From the NCBI RefSeq assembly GCF_036226605.1, contig NZ_CP109000.1:5762501-5826500 (forward strand): a stretch of 64,000 nucleotides of DNA. Direction: 5' to 3'. The notes below the pieces were generated by a model. It worked only from the letters and a program-made list of their open reading frames with translations. It searched no databases and was not told the origin of the DNA. Numbering within the stretch: the first letter of the stretch is position 1; each line of letters opens with the position of its first letter. The stretch comes from Streptomyces sp. NBC_00704 (GTDB lineage: Bacteria; Actinomycetota; Actinomycetes; Streptomycetales; Streptomycetaceae). Shown here in pieces: positions 17,096 to 26,358 of this stretch. The position numbers were made by a program, and so were the translations under genes.

Positions 17096-20000
17096 GGGGG
17101 GCGACGGGCGATGCACGGCCTATGGACGAACGATCCGACGCGGCGGAGCCGCCGGCGGCGACCCTGGCACCCGGCCGCGGGCGGTCACGGTCACCGCACC
17201 CACCACGGTTCTCCCCACGGCCCCCCTTCCTCGGGATGCGGCGGCCGCGGGAGGCGGACGCAGCCACCGTCCCGCACCCCGAGGGGCCCGGGAGCCACAC
17301 GGACCGGGAGGCCGCGGTGAGTTCGCCGTCGACCTCCACGCCCCTCCTCGACGGAGCGCCGCGGACACAGGCGGCCCCTGCCGGGAGGCCGCGCCTCGGA
17401 CCGCCGTCCGCCCACGGCCCCGGATCGAACCTGGTCCACCAACTTCTGCTCGCCCTGGTCTGCGCGGTGTACGCCGTCGGCTCCGCGCTGGGCTGGGGCT
17501 CCGACCGACTCGCGTTGATCATGGGCGACTTCGGGCTCACCGCCGCGGCCGGCACGGCCGCCGTCTCGTGCCTGCTCTACGCGCGCAACCGCCGCGTCCG
17601 CTTTCGACCCGCCTGGCTGCTGTTCTCGCTCTCCTCGGCGATGGCGGCCCTCGGCAACTTCGTCTGGGGCTGGTACGAGGTGGTCCTCGGCCGTCCCGTG
17701 CCCAGCCCCAGCTTCGCCGACCTGTTCTTCCTGTGCTTCGCGCCCCCCGCCATCGTGGGGCTGCTGGTGCTCGCCGCCCGCCCCATGACGAAGGCCGGCT
17801 GGGTCTGCCTGGCGCTCGACGCCTGGCTGATCGCCGGTTCGCTGCTCACCCTCTCCTGGAGTCTCGCGCTCGCCCAGGCCGCCAAGTTCGACGGGCCGAG
17901 CGTGGCGCACGCCGCCCTCTCGCTGGCGTACCCGCTGCTGGACATCGCGCTGGTGAGCATGGTGCTGGTGCTGCACTTCCGGCGCACCTCGGTGAACCGC
18001 ACGGCGGTCAACACGGCCGTCGGCGCGCTCGCGCTGACCGTGATGTGCGACGCCCTGTTCACCTCGCCGCTGCTGCACAACAACTACCGCTCGGGCCAAC
18101 TCCTCGACGCGGGCTGGTTCGCCGGCTCGCTGCTCCTCGCCTACGCGCCCTGGGCCGCCTCCCGACGGCAGGCCGCGGAGGAGGGACACACGCGCGTGGT
18201 CCTCGAACACCTCCCCGGCCGGCGCGCCGGCGCCCGCCCGCAGACGCCGCCGCGCACCCCGGGCCGCACCCCGCAGCCCGGCCGGCCGACCGCGCACACC
18301 GCCCCGCACCCCCAGGCGCAGGCGCCTGCCCAGCAGGGCGAGCACGGCCGCTTCCCGTCCACCCGGCCCATCACCGGCTCCCTGGCCGCGCTGACGCCCT
18401 ACCTCGCCGCCGCCGTCTGCACCCTGGGGATCCTCTACAACGTCCTCAACGGCCGCAGCGTCGACCGCGTGGTGCTGCTGACCGGCGGCACGGTCGTGCT
18501 CGCCCTCGTGGTGCGCCAGGGGATCATGCTGCTCGACAACATCACCCTCACCCAGGAACTGGCCCAGAAGGAGAACCACTTCCGCTCCCTGGTGCAGGGT
18601 TCCAGCGACGTCATCATGATCGCCGCGCCCAGCGGGGTCCTGCGCTACGTCTCCCCGGCCGCCGCGGGCGTCTACGGCCGGCCCGCCGAGGACCTGGTGG
18701 GCACCGAGCTGGCCGACCTGATCCACCCCGGCGACCTCGGCTGCGTGGTGCACGAGGTGCGCCGCTTCCTCGCCGCCAGCCCCCAGGACGAGCCCACCAC
18801 CCGCATCGAGTGCCGGTTCCGCTCCGGCGACGGCGGCTGGCTCAACGTCGAGTCCACCGTCAACCGCCACCACGGCGGCCTCATCTTCAACAGCCGGGAC
18901 GTCACCGAACGCGTGCGGCTCCAGGCCCAGCTCCAGCACAACGCCGAGCACGACCCGCTCACCGACCTGCCCAACCGCGCCCTGTTCACCCGGCGCGTCC
19001 AGCAGGCCCTGTCCGGCCGGCGCAGCTCCGACCGCCAGGCCCTGCGGGGCACGGCCGTCCTGTTCATCGACCTCGACGGGTTCAAGGCCGTCAACGACAC
19101 CATCGGCCACGCGGCGGGCGACCAGCTCCTGGTCCAGGCCGCCCGCCGGCTCCAGGAAGCGGTCCGCAAGTCGGACACCGCCTCCCGGCTGGGAGGAGAC
19201 GAGTTCGCGGCCCTGATCGTCGGCGACGGCGCCCGCGACCGGGCCGCCCGTGAACGGCAGATACTGGAACTCGCCGACCGCCTGCGGCTCACGCTCTCCC
19301 AGCCGTACCTCATCGACGGCGGCGAGGTACGGGTCGCCGCGTCCATCGGCGTCGCCTTCGCCGACCCCGGTCTCGGCGCCGGCGAACTGCTGCGCAACGC
19401 CGACCTCGCCATGTACCGCGCCAAGGCTGGCGGCAAGGGCCGCGTCGAGCTGTACAAGCCGCAGATGCAGCAGGACGTCGTCCGCAAGGCGGAGCTGGCC
19501 ACACGGCTGCGGGCCGCGCTGCACGACGGCGAGTTCGCGCTGCTGCACCAGCCCGTGGTGCGCCTGGACGACGGCCGGATCACGTCGGTGGCCGCGCAGG
19601 CCCGCTGGCGCTCCTCCCAGGGAGTCCTCTTCACGCCGGCCGAGTTCCTGCGGGTCGCGGAGGACGGCGACAGAGCGGCCGAGCTGGGCCGCTGGGTGCT
19701 GGAGGAGGCCGTCGAACAGGCCGCCGACCGCACCGCGAGCGGGCTGACCCTGCCGGTGGTCGTACGGATGGGCGCCCGGCGGCTGACGGACCGTTCGCTG
19801 CCCCTCGGCTCGGTGGAGGCGCTGCTGACCCGGCACGGCCTGCCGTCCGGTTCCCTCGTGATCGAACTCTCCGACACCGACCCCAGAGTGCCGCTGGACG
19901 AGCTGGAGCGCCGCCTGGGGGCTCTGAAACGCCTCGGCGTCCGCATCGCCCTGGACGGCTTCGGCAGCGGCTACGCGGCCCTCACGGCGCTGCGCCGGCT

Positions 20001-20418
20001 CCCCGTGGACATCCTCAAGCTGGACCGCTCCCTGGTCGAGGGCGTCGTCGAGTCCGCCCGGCTGCACAAGATCACCAGCGGGCTGCTGCGGATCGCCGGC
20101 GATCTGGGGCTCCAGTCGGTCGCCGACGGGGTGGACCTTCCCGAACAGGTCGTCGCCCTGCGCGCGATGGGCTGCACCCACGGCCAGGGCATGGCCTTCA
20201 CCGGACCGCTGGACGAGTACCGGCTGCGCCGGGCCCTGGCGACGGGCCGCTTCCCGGTGCCCCACGAGCCCGTGGAACCCGCGTTCGCGGGCGGGGGCGC
20301 GGGGGTGTACACCAGTGGTGTCCACGCAGGTGGCGTCGTCGCCGGCGGCGTCACGGCCGTACTCGGGAGCGGGAATGCCCTTCGCTCACATAATGAGACT
20401 CCCGTCCCACCCACTTGA
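17092..20418 (+). CDS. cdgE: CdgE-like membrane PAS-GGDEF-EAL protein, EAL degenerate
   Basis: 1108-aa membrane signalling protein for cyclic di-GMP. It has a disordered Pro/Arg-rich N terminus (1-110), a block of TM helices at about 115-355, a Pro/Gln linker, two further TM helices at about 425-475, and a PAS domain at about 490-610. GGDEF follows with the intact motif LGGDEF at 701-705, then an EAL domain. The EAL is altered: the EAL position reads AAQ (834-836), the NLS Asn is missing, the DD pair is LDG and EGVE is DGVD, so phosphodiesterase activity is unlikely. It should be a diguanylate cyclase. Synteny suggests S. coelicolor CdgE (SCO5511), reported as a BldD target. GTG 17092 overlaps a small upstream ORF; ATG 17122 is an alternative start. 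Confidence 0.85.
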   Translation: MRGATGDARPMDERSDAAEPPAATLAPGRGRSRSPHPPRFSPRPPFLGMRRPREADAATVPHPEGPGSHTDREAAVSSPSTSTPLLDGAPRTQAAPAGRPRLGPPSAHGPGSNLVHQLLLALVCAVYAVGSALGWGSDRLALIMGDFGLTAAAGTAAVSCLLYARNRRVRFRPAWLLFSLSSAMAALGNFVWGWYEVVLGRPVPSPSFADLFFLCFAPPAIVGLLVLAARPMTKAGWVCLALDAWLIAGSLLTLSWSLALAQAAKFDGPSVAHAALSLAYPLLDIALVSMVLVLHFRRTSVNRTAVNTAVGALALTVMCDALFTSPLLHNNYRSGQLLDAGWFAGSLLLAYAPWAASRRQAAEEGHTRVVLEHLPGRRAGARPQTPPRTPGRTPQPGRPTAHTAPHPQAQAPAQQGEHGRFPSTRPITGSLAALTPYLAAAVCTLGILYNVLNGRSVDRVVLLTGGTVVLALVVRQGIMLLDNITLTQELAQKENHFRSLVQGSSDVIMIAAPSGVLRYVSPAAAGVYGRPAEDLVGTELADLIHPGDLGCVVHEVRRFLAASPQDEPTTRIECRFRSGDGGWLNVESTVNRHHGGLIFNSRDVTERVRLQAQLQHNAEHDPLTDLPNRALFTRRVQQALSGRRSSDRQALRGTAVLFIDLDGFKAVNDTIGHAAGDQLLVQAARRLQEAVRKSDTASRLGGDEFAALIVGDGARDRAARERQILELADRLRLTLSQPYLIDGGEVRVAASIGVAFADPGLGAGELLRNADLAMYRAKAGGKGRVELYKPQMQQDVVRKAELATRLRAALHDGEFALLHQPVVRLDDGRITSVAAQARWRSSQGVLFTPAEFLRVAEDGDRAAELGRWVLEEAVEQAADRTASGLTLPVVVRMGARRLTDRSLPLGSVEALLTRHGLPSGSLVIELSDTDPRVPLDELERRLGALKRLGVRIALDGFGSGYAALTALRRLPVDILKLDRSLVEGVVESARLHKITSGLLRIAGDLGLQSVADGVDLPEQVVALRAMGCTHGQGMAFTGPLDEYRLRRALATGRFPVPHEPVEPAFAGGGAGVYTSGVHAGGVVAGGVTAVLGSGNALRSHNETPVPPT
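20389..20394 (+). promoter_or_regulatory. candidate -10 box for the ilvB leader
   Basis: CATAAT stands out in GC-rich sequence inside the last codons of cdgE. A start about 7-10 nt later would give a ~50-nt leader to the ilvB leader-peptide start codon at 20452. No good -35 box is visible. Confidence 0.45.
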
Positions 20419-20451
20419 CAGTCGGTGCGCGCCAGAGGGAGGGTCAATGCC

Positions 20452-20493
20452 ATGCGCACCCGAATTCTCGTACTTGGAAAGCGCGTCGGCTGA
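20452..20493 (+). CDS. ilvB leader peptide
   Basis: 13-codon ORF reading MRTRILVLGKRVG. It has consecutive Ile-Leu-Val-Leu codons in the middle and a strong ribosome-binding site (AGAGGGAGGG, 20434-20443) 8 nt before the ATG. It is followed by a pause-type hairpin (TCCGGT 20505-20510 with ACCGGA 20514-20519) and then the terminator at 20548-20581. Stalling at Ile/Leu/Val codons when the charged tRNAs are scarce would prevent termination. This is the classical branched-chain attenuator arrangement and agrees with what I recall for the S. coelicolor ilvBNC leader. Confidence 0.85.
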   Translation: MRTRILVLGKRVG

Positions 20494-20547
20494 AGCTGGT
20501 GACGTCCGGTCGGACCGGAACACACCGCGACCCACACCCGGCGCGCT

Positions 20548-20581
20548 CCCCTCGCTTGCCTTTTGGCACGAGGGGTTTTTT
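20548..20581 (+). terminator. ilvB attenuator terminator
   Basis: CCCCTCG (20548-20554) pairs with CGAGGGG (20569-20575), extended inside by TGCC (20557-20560) with GGCA (20565-20568) across a 2-nt bulge and a TTTT loop. Six T follow (20576-20581). A U-run this good is rare in this genome and supports regulated intrinsic termination before ilvB. Confidence 0.88.
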
Positions 20582-20666
20582 GTTGCACAAAACCCGCAGG
20601 CACCGCACCACCCGCACGACCCGCACGACCCTCAGTAAAACCCTCAGCATCGAGAAGAGAATGCCG

Positions 20667-22511
20667 ATGACCGAGCAGGCCACCGGGGCCCATCCGCAGC
20701 CGCGGCCCCGATCCGGAGGACACTCCGCGTCCGTCGAGCACGTGACGGGTGCGCAGTCCCTCATCCGTTCTCTCGAGGAGGTCGGCGCCGACACGGTATT
20801 CGGCATTCCCGGCGGTGCGATCCTTCCCGCCTACGACCCGCTGATGGACTCCACCCGGGTCCGCCACGTCCTGGTCCGGCACGAGCAGGGCGCCGGCCAC
20901 GCGGCCACCGGCTACGCGCAGGCCACCGGCCGGGTCGGCGTCTGCATGGCGACCTCGGGCCCCGGCGCCACCAACCTGGTGACCCCGATCGCCGACGCCC
21001 ACATGGACTCGGTGCCGCTCGTGGCGATCACCGGGCAGGTGGCCTCCAAGGCGATCGGCACGGACGCCTTCCAGGAGGCGGACATCGTCGGCATCACCAT
21101 GCCGATCACCAAGCACAACTTCCTGGTCACCCGCGCCGAGGACATCCCGCAGGTCATCGCGCAGGCCTTCCACATCGCCTCCACCGGCCGTCCGGGCCCG
21201 GTCCTGGTCGACATCGCCAAGGACGCCCTCCAGGCGAAGACCACGTTCTCCTGGCCGCCCGCCATGGACCTGCCCGGCTACCGGCCGGTGACCAAGCCGC
21301 ACGCCAAGCAGATCCGCGAGGCCGCCAAGCTGATCACCGCCGCCAAGCGGCCGATCCTGTACGTCGGCGGCGGCGTGCTCAAGGCCGGCGCCACCGCCGA
21401 GCTGAAGGTCCTCGCCGAGCTGACCGGCGCGCCCGTCACCACCACGCTGATGGCGCTGGGCGCGTTCCCCGACAGCCACCCGCAGCACCTGGGCATGCCC
21501 GGCATGCACGGCTCGGTGGCCGCCGTCACCGGACTGCAGAAGGCGGACCTGATCGTCGCGCTGGGCGCCCGCTTCGACGACCGCGTCACCGGCAAGCTGG
21601 ACAGCTTCGCGCCCTTCGCCAAGATCGTCCACGCGGACATCGACCCGGCGGAGATCGGCAAGAACCGCACCGCCGACGTCCCGATCGTGGGCGACGCGCG
21701 CGAGGTCCTCGCCGACCTGGTCCAGGCCGTCCAGAAGGAGCACAGCGAGGGCCACCGGGGCGACTACACCGCCTGGTGGAAGGACCTCAGCCGCTGGCGC
21801 GAGACCTACCCGCTCGGCTACGACCAGCCCTCCGACGGCTCGCTCTCCCCGCAGCAGGTCATCGAGCGGATCGGCCGACTGGCCCCCGAGGGGACGATCT
21901 TCGCCGCGGGCGTCGGCCAGCACCAGATGTGGGCCGCCCACTTCATCCAGTACGAGAAGCCCGCCACCTGGCTGAACTCCGGCGGCGCGGGCACGATGGG
22001 CTACGCGGTCCCGGCCGCGATGGGCGCCAAGGCCGGCGTGCCGGACCAGGCGGTCTGGGCGATCGACGGCGACGGCTGCTTCCAGATGACCAACCAGGAA
22101 CTCACCACCTGCGCCCTGAACAACATCCCGATCAAGGTCGCCATCATCAACAACGGCGCCCTCGGGATGGTCCGCCAGTGGCAGACGCTGTTCTACAACC
22201 AGCGCTACTCCAACACGGTGCTGCACTCCGGTCCGAACGACGTGAACCCGGACGCCCGGGGCACGCGCGTTCCGGACTTCGTGAAGCTGTCCGAGGCGAT
22301 GGGCTGCCACGCGATCCGCTGCGAGTCCCCGGACGACCTCGACAAGGTCATCGAGGAGGCGAACTCGATCAACGACCGCCCGGTCGTCGTCGACTTCATC
22401 GTCCACCAGGACGCGATGGTGTGGCCGATGGTCGCCGCCGGCACCTCCAACGACGAGATCATGGCCGCCCGTGACGTCCGCCCCGACTTCGGCGACAACG
22501 AAGACGACTGA
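20667..22511 (+). CDS. ilvB: acetolactate synthase, large (catalytic) subunit
   Basis: First common enzyme of valine, leucine and isoleucine biosynthesis: joins two pyruvates (or pyruvate and 2-oxobutyrate) using thiamine diphosphate, Mg and FAD. The 614-aa protein has the catalytic Glu in VRHEQGAGHAA, the central domain with LGARFDDRVTG, and the ThDP motif GDGCFQMTNQE ending in IINN. ATG 20667 is preferred over ATG 20661 because GAGAAG (20652-20657) is 9 nt from the former and only 3 from the latter. It is controlled by the leader-peptide attenuator. ilvN starts 22 bp downstream. Confidence 0.97.
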   Translation: MTEQATGAHPQPRPRSGGHSASVEHVTGAQSLIRSLEEVGADTVFGIPGGAILPAYDPLMDSTRVRHVLVRHEQGAGHAATGYAQATGRVGVCMATSGPGATNLVTPIADAHMDSVPLVAITGQVASKAIGTDAFQEADIVGITMPITKHNFLVTRAEDIPQVIAQAFHIASTGRPGPVLVDIAKDALQAKTTFSWPPAMDLPGYRPVTKPHAKQIREAAKLITAAKRPILYVGGGVLKAGATAELKVLAELTGAPVTTTLMALGAFPDSHPQHLGMPGMHGSVAAVTGLQKADLIVALGARFDDRVTGKLDSFAPFAKIVHADIDPAEIGKNRTADVPIVGDAREVLADLVQAVQKEHSEGHRGDYTAWWKDLSRWRETYPLGYDQPSDGSLSPQQVIERIGRLAPEGTIFAAGVGQHQMWAAHFIQYEKPATWLNSGGAGTMGYAVPAAMGAKAGVPDQAVWAIDGDGCFQMTNQELTTCALNNIPIKVAIINNGALGMVRQWQTLFYNQRYSNTVLHSGPNDVNPDARGTRVPDFVKLSEAMGCHAIRCESPDDLDKVIEEANSINDRPVVVDFIVHQDAMVWPMVAAGTSNDEIMAARDVRPDFGDNEDD

Positions 22512-22533
22512 GCGAGAGAGACGTAAAGAAGAC

Positions 22534-23058
22534 ATGTCCAAGCACACGCTCTCCGTCCTGGTGGAGAACAAGCCGGGCATCCTCGCCCGGATCGCCGCCC
22601 TGTTCTCGCGCCGCGGCTTCAACATCGACTCGCTCGCCGTCGGCGTCACCGAGCACGCCGACATCTCCCGCATCACGATCGTGGTGAGCGTGGAGGCCCT
22701 GCCGCTGGAGCAGGTCACCAAGCAGCTCAACAAGCTCGTCGAGGTGCTGAAGATCGTCGAGCTGGAACCGGGACAGGCCGTCCAGCGCGAACTCGTTCTG
22801 GTGAAGGTGCGCTCCGACAACGAGACGCGCTCCCAGATCGTGGAGATCGTCCAGCTCTTCCGCGCCAAGACGGTCGACGTCTCCCCGGAGGCCGTGACCA
22901 TCGAGGCCACCGGCAGCAGCGACAAGCTGTCCGCCATGCTCAAGATGCTGGAGCCGTACGGCATCAAGGAACTGGTCCAGTCGGGAACGATCGCGATCGG
23001 CCGTGGCGCCCGTTCGATCACGGACCGGTCCCTGCGCTCCCTCGACCGGTCGGCTTAA
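22534..23058 (+). CDS. ilvN: acetolactate synthase, small (regulatory) subunit
   Basis: 174-aa regulatory subunit that binds valine and stimulates and feedback-regulates IlvB. An N-terminal ACT domain begins TLSVLVENKPGILARI, with RRGFNIDSL. The C-terminal ALS_ss_C domain contains ELVLVKV, the RAKTVDVSPEA region and MLKMLEPYGIKELVQSG. ATG 22534 gives the standard start. It lies 22 bp after ilvB and is cotranscribed; a GC-rich hairpin follows at 23068-23095 before ilvC. Confidence 0.96.
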   Translation: MSKHTLSVLVENKPGILARIAALFSRRGFNIDSLAVGVTEHADISRITIVVSVEALPLEQVTKQLNKLVEVLKIVELEPGQAVQRELVLVKVRSDNETRSQIVEIVQLFRAKTVDVSPEAVTIEATGSSDKLSAMLKMLEPYGIKELVQSGTIAIGRGARSITDRSLRSLDRSA

Positions 23059-23067
23059 GACACGGAA

Positions 23068-23095
23068 CGGGCGGCCGGCGTCATCCGGCCGCCCG
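23068..23095 (+). terminator. hairpin between ilvN and ilvC
   Basis: Perfect 11-bp inverted repeat (CGGGCGGCCGG, 23068-23078, with 23085-23095) with a 6-nt loop, 9 bp after ilvN. It may terminate or merely attenuate, since ilvC follows on the same strand and may have its own promoter in 23096-23160. Confidence 0.65.
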
Positions 23096-23177
23096 TATGC
23101 CGAGACCCCGAGACTTCCCTTCCGCCCGCCGTCATACGGTGGGACGCAACACCTGCACCCCAAGGAGAGAACCCAAA

Positions 23178-24176
<999 letters not shown>

Positions 24177-24188
24177 CCTCAGGACGAG

Positions 24189-24213
24189 GGGCCGGAGCGC
24201 ACTGCTCCGGCCC
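24189..24213 (+). terminator. ilvC terminator
   Basis: Perfect 10-bp inverted repeat GGGCCGGAGC (24189-24198) with 24204-24213, 5-nt loop, 13 bp after the ilvC stop; followed by GTTGTCC. Confidence 0.8.
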
Positions 24214-24408
24214 GTTGTCCATTCCGTCCGGCCACGGACGGGTGATCCTTCCGCGGAGGCATGAGGCGACCTCCGTCGCAGCACTACACTGCTGCCTACA
24301 TTCGCGTTCAGGCCCACAGCGTCGTGCGTCTTCCACGCGGCTAGCCCCTCCCTCCGCCTGCGGCCGTCGGGACGGCCGTCCGCACGCTCTGGACTTGTGA
24401 GGACTCAC

Positions 24409-25998
24409 GTGAGCTCGAAACCTGTCGTACTCATCGCTGAAGAGCTGTCGCCCGCCACCGTGGACGCGCTCGGCCCGGACTTCGAGATCCGGCACTGCAA
24501 CGGAGCGGACCGGGCCGAACTGCTCCCGGCCATCGCCGACGTGGACGCGATCCTGATCCGCTCGGCCACCAAGGTGGATGCCGAGGCGATCGCCGCCGCG
24601 AGCAGGCTGAAGGTGGTCGCGCGGGCCGGCGTCGGCCTGGACAACGTCGACGTGTCGGCCTCGACCAAGGCCGGCGTGATGGTCGTCAACGCCCCCACCT
24701 CGAACATCGTGACCGCCGCCGAGCTGGCCTGCGGTCTGCTGCTGGCCACCGCCCGCCACATCCCGCAGGCCAATGCCGCGCTGAAGAACGGCGAGTGGAA
24801 GCGCAGCAAGTACACGGGTGTCGAGCTGGCCGAGAAGACGCTCGGCGTGGTCGGCCTGGGCCGTATCGGCGCGCTCGTCGCGCAGCGCATGTCGGGCTTC
24901 GGGATGAAGGTCGTCGCCTACGACCCCTACGTGCAGCCCGCGCGGGCCGCGCAGATGGGCGTCAAGGTGCTGTCGCTGGACGAGCTGCTCGAGGTCTCCG
25001 ACTTCATCACCGTCCACCTGCCCAAGACGCCCGAGACGGTCGGCCTGATCGGCGACGAGGCGCTGCGCAAGGTCAAGCCGAGCGTGCGGATCGTCAACGC
25101 CGCGCGCGGCGGCATCGTCGACGAGGAGGCGCTGTACTCGGCGCTGAAGGAGGGCCGGGTCGCCGGCGCCGGACTCGACGTGTACGCGAAGGAACCCTGC
25201 ACCGACTCCCCGCTGTTCGAGTTCGACCAGGTCGTGGCCACCCCCCACCTCGGCGCGTCCACCGACGAGGCGCAGGAGAAGGCCGGCATCGCCGTCGCCC
25301 GCTCGGTACGCCTCGCGCTCGCCGGTGAGCTGGTCCCCGACGCGGTGAACGTCCAGGGCGGCGTCATCGCCGAGGACGTCAAGCCCGGTCTGCCGCTCGC
25401 CGAGCGCCTCGGCCGGATCTTCACCGCGCTGGCCGGCGAGGTGGCCGTCCGCCTCGACGTCGAGGTGTACGGCGAGATCACCCAGCACGACGTGAAGGTG
25501 CTGGAGCTGTCGGCCCTCAAGGGTGTCTTCGAGGACGTCGTCGACGAGACGGTGTCCTACGTCAACGCCCCGCTGTTCGCGCAGGAGCGCGGTGTCGAGG
25601 TGCGGCTGACGACCAGTTCGGAGTCGGCCGACCACCGCAACGTCGTCACCGTGCGCGGCACCCTCTCGGACGGCGAGGAGGTGTCGGTGTCCGGCACGCT
25701 GGCCGGCCCCAAGCACCTCCAGAAGATCGTCGCGGTCGGCGAGTACGACGTCGACCTCGCGCTCGCCGACCACATGGTCGTCCTGCGGTACGAGGACCGG
25801 CCGGGCGTCGTCGGCACGGTCGGCCGGGTCTTCGGCGAGGCCGGGATCAACATCGCCGGCATGCAGGTCGCCCGCGCGGTGGCCGGCGGCGAGGCGCTCG
25901 CCGTGCTGACGGTCGACGACACGGTGCCGGCCGCGGTGCTGGCGGAGGTGGCGGAGGAGATCGGCGCGACGTCTGCTCGTGCCGTGAACCTCGTCTGA
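24409..25998 (+). CDS. serA: D-3-phosphoglycerate dehydrogenase
   Basis: First step of serine biosynthesis: oxidises 3-phosphoglycerate to 3-phosphohydroxypyruvate with NAD. The 529-aa type I enzyme has the nucleotide motif GVVGLGRIGALVAQRM, the active-site Arg in NAARGGIVDEEAL, the Glu near YAKEPC and the His in TPHLGAST. Behind these are the intervening ASB domain and a C-terminal ACT domain (VVLRYEDRPGVVGTVGRVFG) that usually senses serine. GTG 24409 (MSSKPVV) is preferred over the in-frame GTG 24397; GAGGA at 24399-24403 precedes it. The ~190-bp upstream region contains no other recognisable feature. Confidence 0.96.
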   Translation: MSSKPVVLIAEELSPATVDALGPDFEIRHCNGADRAELLPAIADVDAILIRSATKVDAEAIAAASRLKVVARAGVGLDNVDVSASTKAGVMVVNAPTSNIVTAAELACGLLLATARHIPQANAALKNGEWKRSKYTGVELAEKTLGVVGLGRIGALVAQRMSGFGMKVVAYDPYVQPARAAQMGVKVLSLDELLEVSDFITVHLPKTPETVGLIGDEALRKVKPSVRIVNAARGGIVDEEALYSALKEGRVAGAGLDVYAKEPCTDSPLFEFDQVVATPHLGASTDEAQEKAGIAVARSVRLALAGELVPDAVNVQGGVIAEDVKPGLPLAERLGRIFTALAGEVAVRLDVEVYGEITQHDVKVLELSALKGVFEDVVDETVSYVNAPLFAQERGVEVRLTTSSESADHRNVVTVRGTLSDGEEVSVSGTLAGPKHLQKIVAVGEYDVDLALADHMVVLRYEDRPGVVGTVGRVFGEAGINIAGMQVARAVAGGEALAVLTVDDTVPAAVLAEVAEEIGATSARAVNLV

Positions 25999-26076
25999 GG
26001 TTCGCCGCACGGTCCGGGGGCTGCCGCCCCCGGGCCCCCGCTCCGGCCCTGAACGGGCCTTGTCCTCAAACGCCGG

Positions 26077-26282
26077 ACGGGCTGGGATGTCCGACCCGGG
26101 CTCAAAGTGCACGTAAGACGGGCTGGGATGTCCGACCCGGGCTCAAAGTGCACGTAAGACGGGCTGGGATGTCCGACCCGGGCTCAAAGTGCACGTAAGA
26201 CGGGCTGAGATGTCCGGCCCCGGCTTGAAGGGGCACGTAAGACGGGCTGGGATATTCGACCCCGGCTTGAAGGTGCACGCCG
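26077..26282. repeat. 41-bp tandem repeat, 5 copies plus a degenerate sixth
   Basis: Copies at 26077-26117, 26118-26158 and 26159-26199 are identical; 26200-26241 (42 bp) and 26242-26282 have diverged, and 26283-26310 is a degenerate remnant. The unit begins ACGGGCTGGGATGTCCGACC and ends GTGCACGTAAG. It lies downstream of serA and ends in the shared terminator. It is preceded by CCTCAAACGCCGGACGGGCTG (26065-26085), a sequence type that, from memory, is scattered between Streptomyces genes. With no unique spacers it is not CRISPR. No gene is supported in 25999-26358. Confidence 0.92.
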
Positions 26283-26302
26283 ACCGGGCTCGATGAAGGT
26301 GT

Positions 26303-26340
26303 ACGCCGGGCGGGCTGGAGTGATCCGGCCCGTCCGGCGT
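26303..26340. terminator. long bidirectional terminator between serA and the MFS gene
   Basis: Left arm 26303-26319 and right arm 26324-26340 form a 17-bp stem in RNA (15 Watson-Crick pairs and two G-U pairs) with a GTGA loop, followed on the + strand by CTTGTTTGTG. It would stop serA transcripts and also transcripts from the convergent MFS gene. Confidence 0.82.
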
Positions 26341-26358
26341 CTTGTTTGTGCTGTGCGG

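Noticed and set aside
24214..24396. Riboswitch or RNA gene upstream of serA
   Set aside because: No recognisable aptamer, leader peptide or tRNA-like fold; only generic GC-rich pairing such as GACGGCCGTC.
26077..26282. 41-bp repeats as a CRISPR array
   Set aside because: Repeats abut each other with no unique spacers and there are no cas genes.
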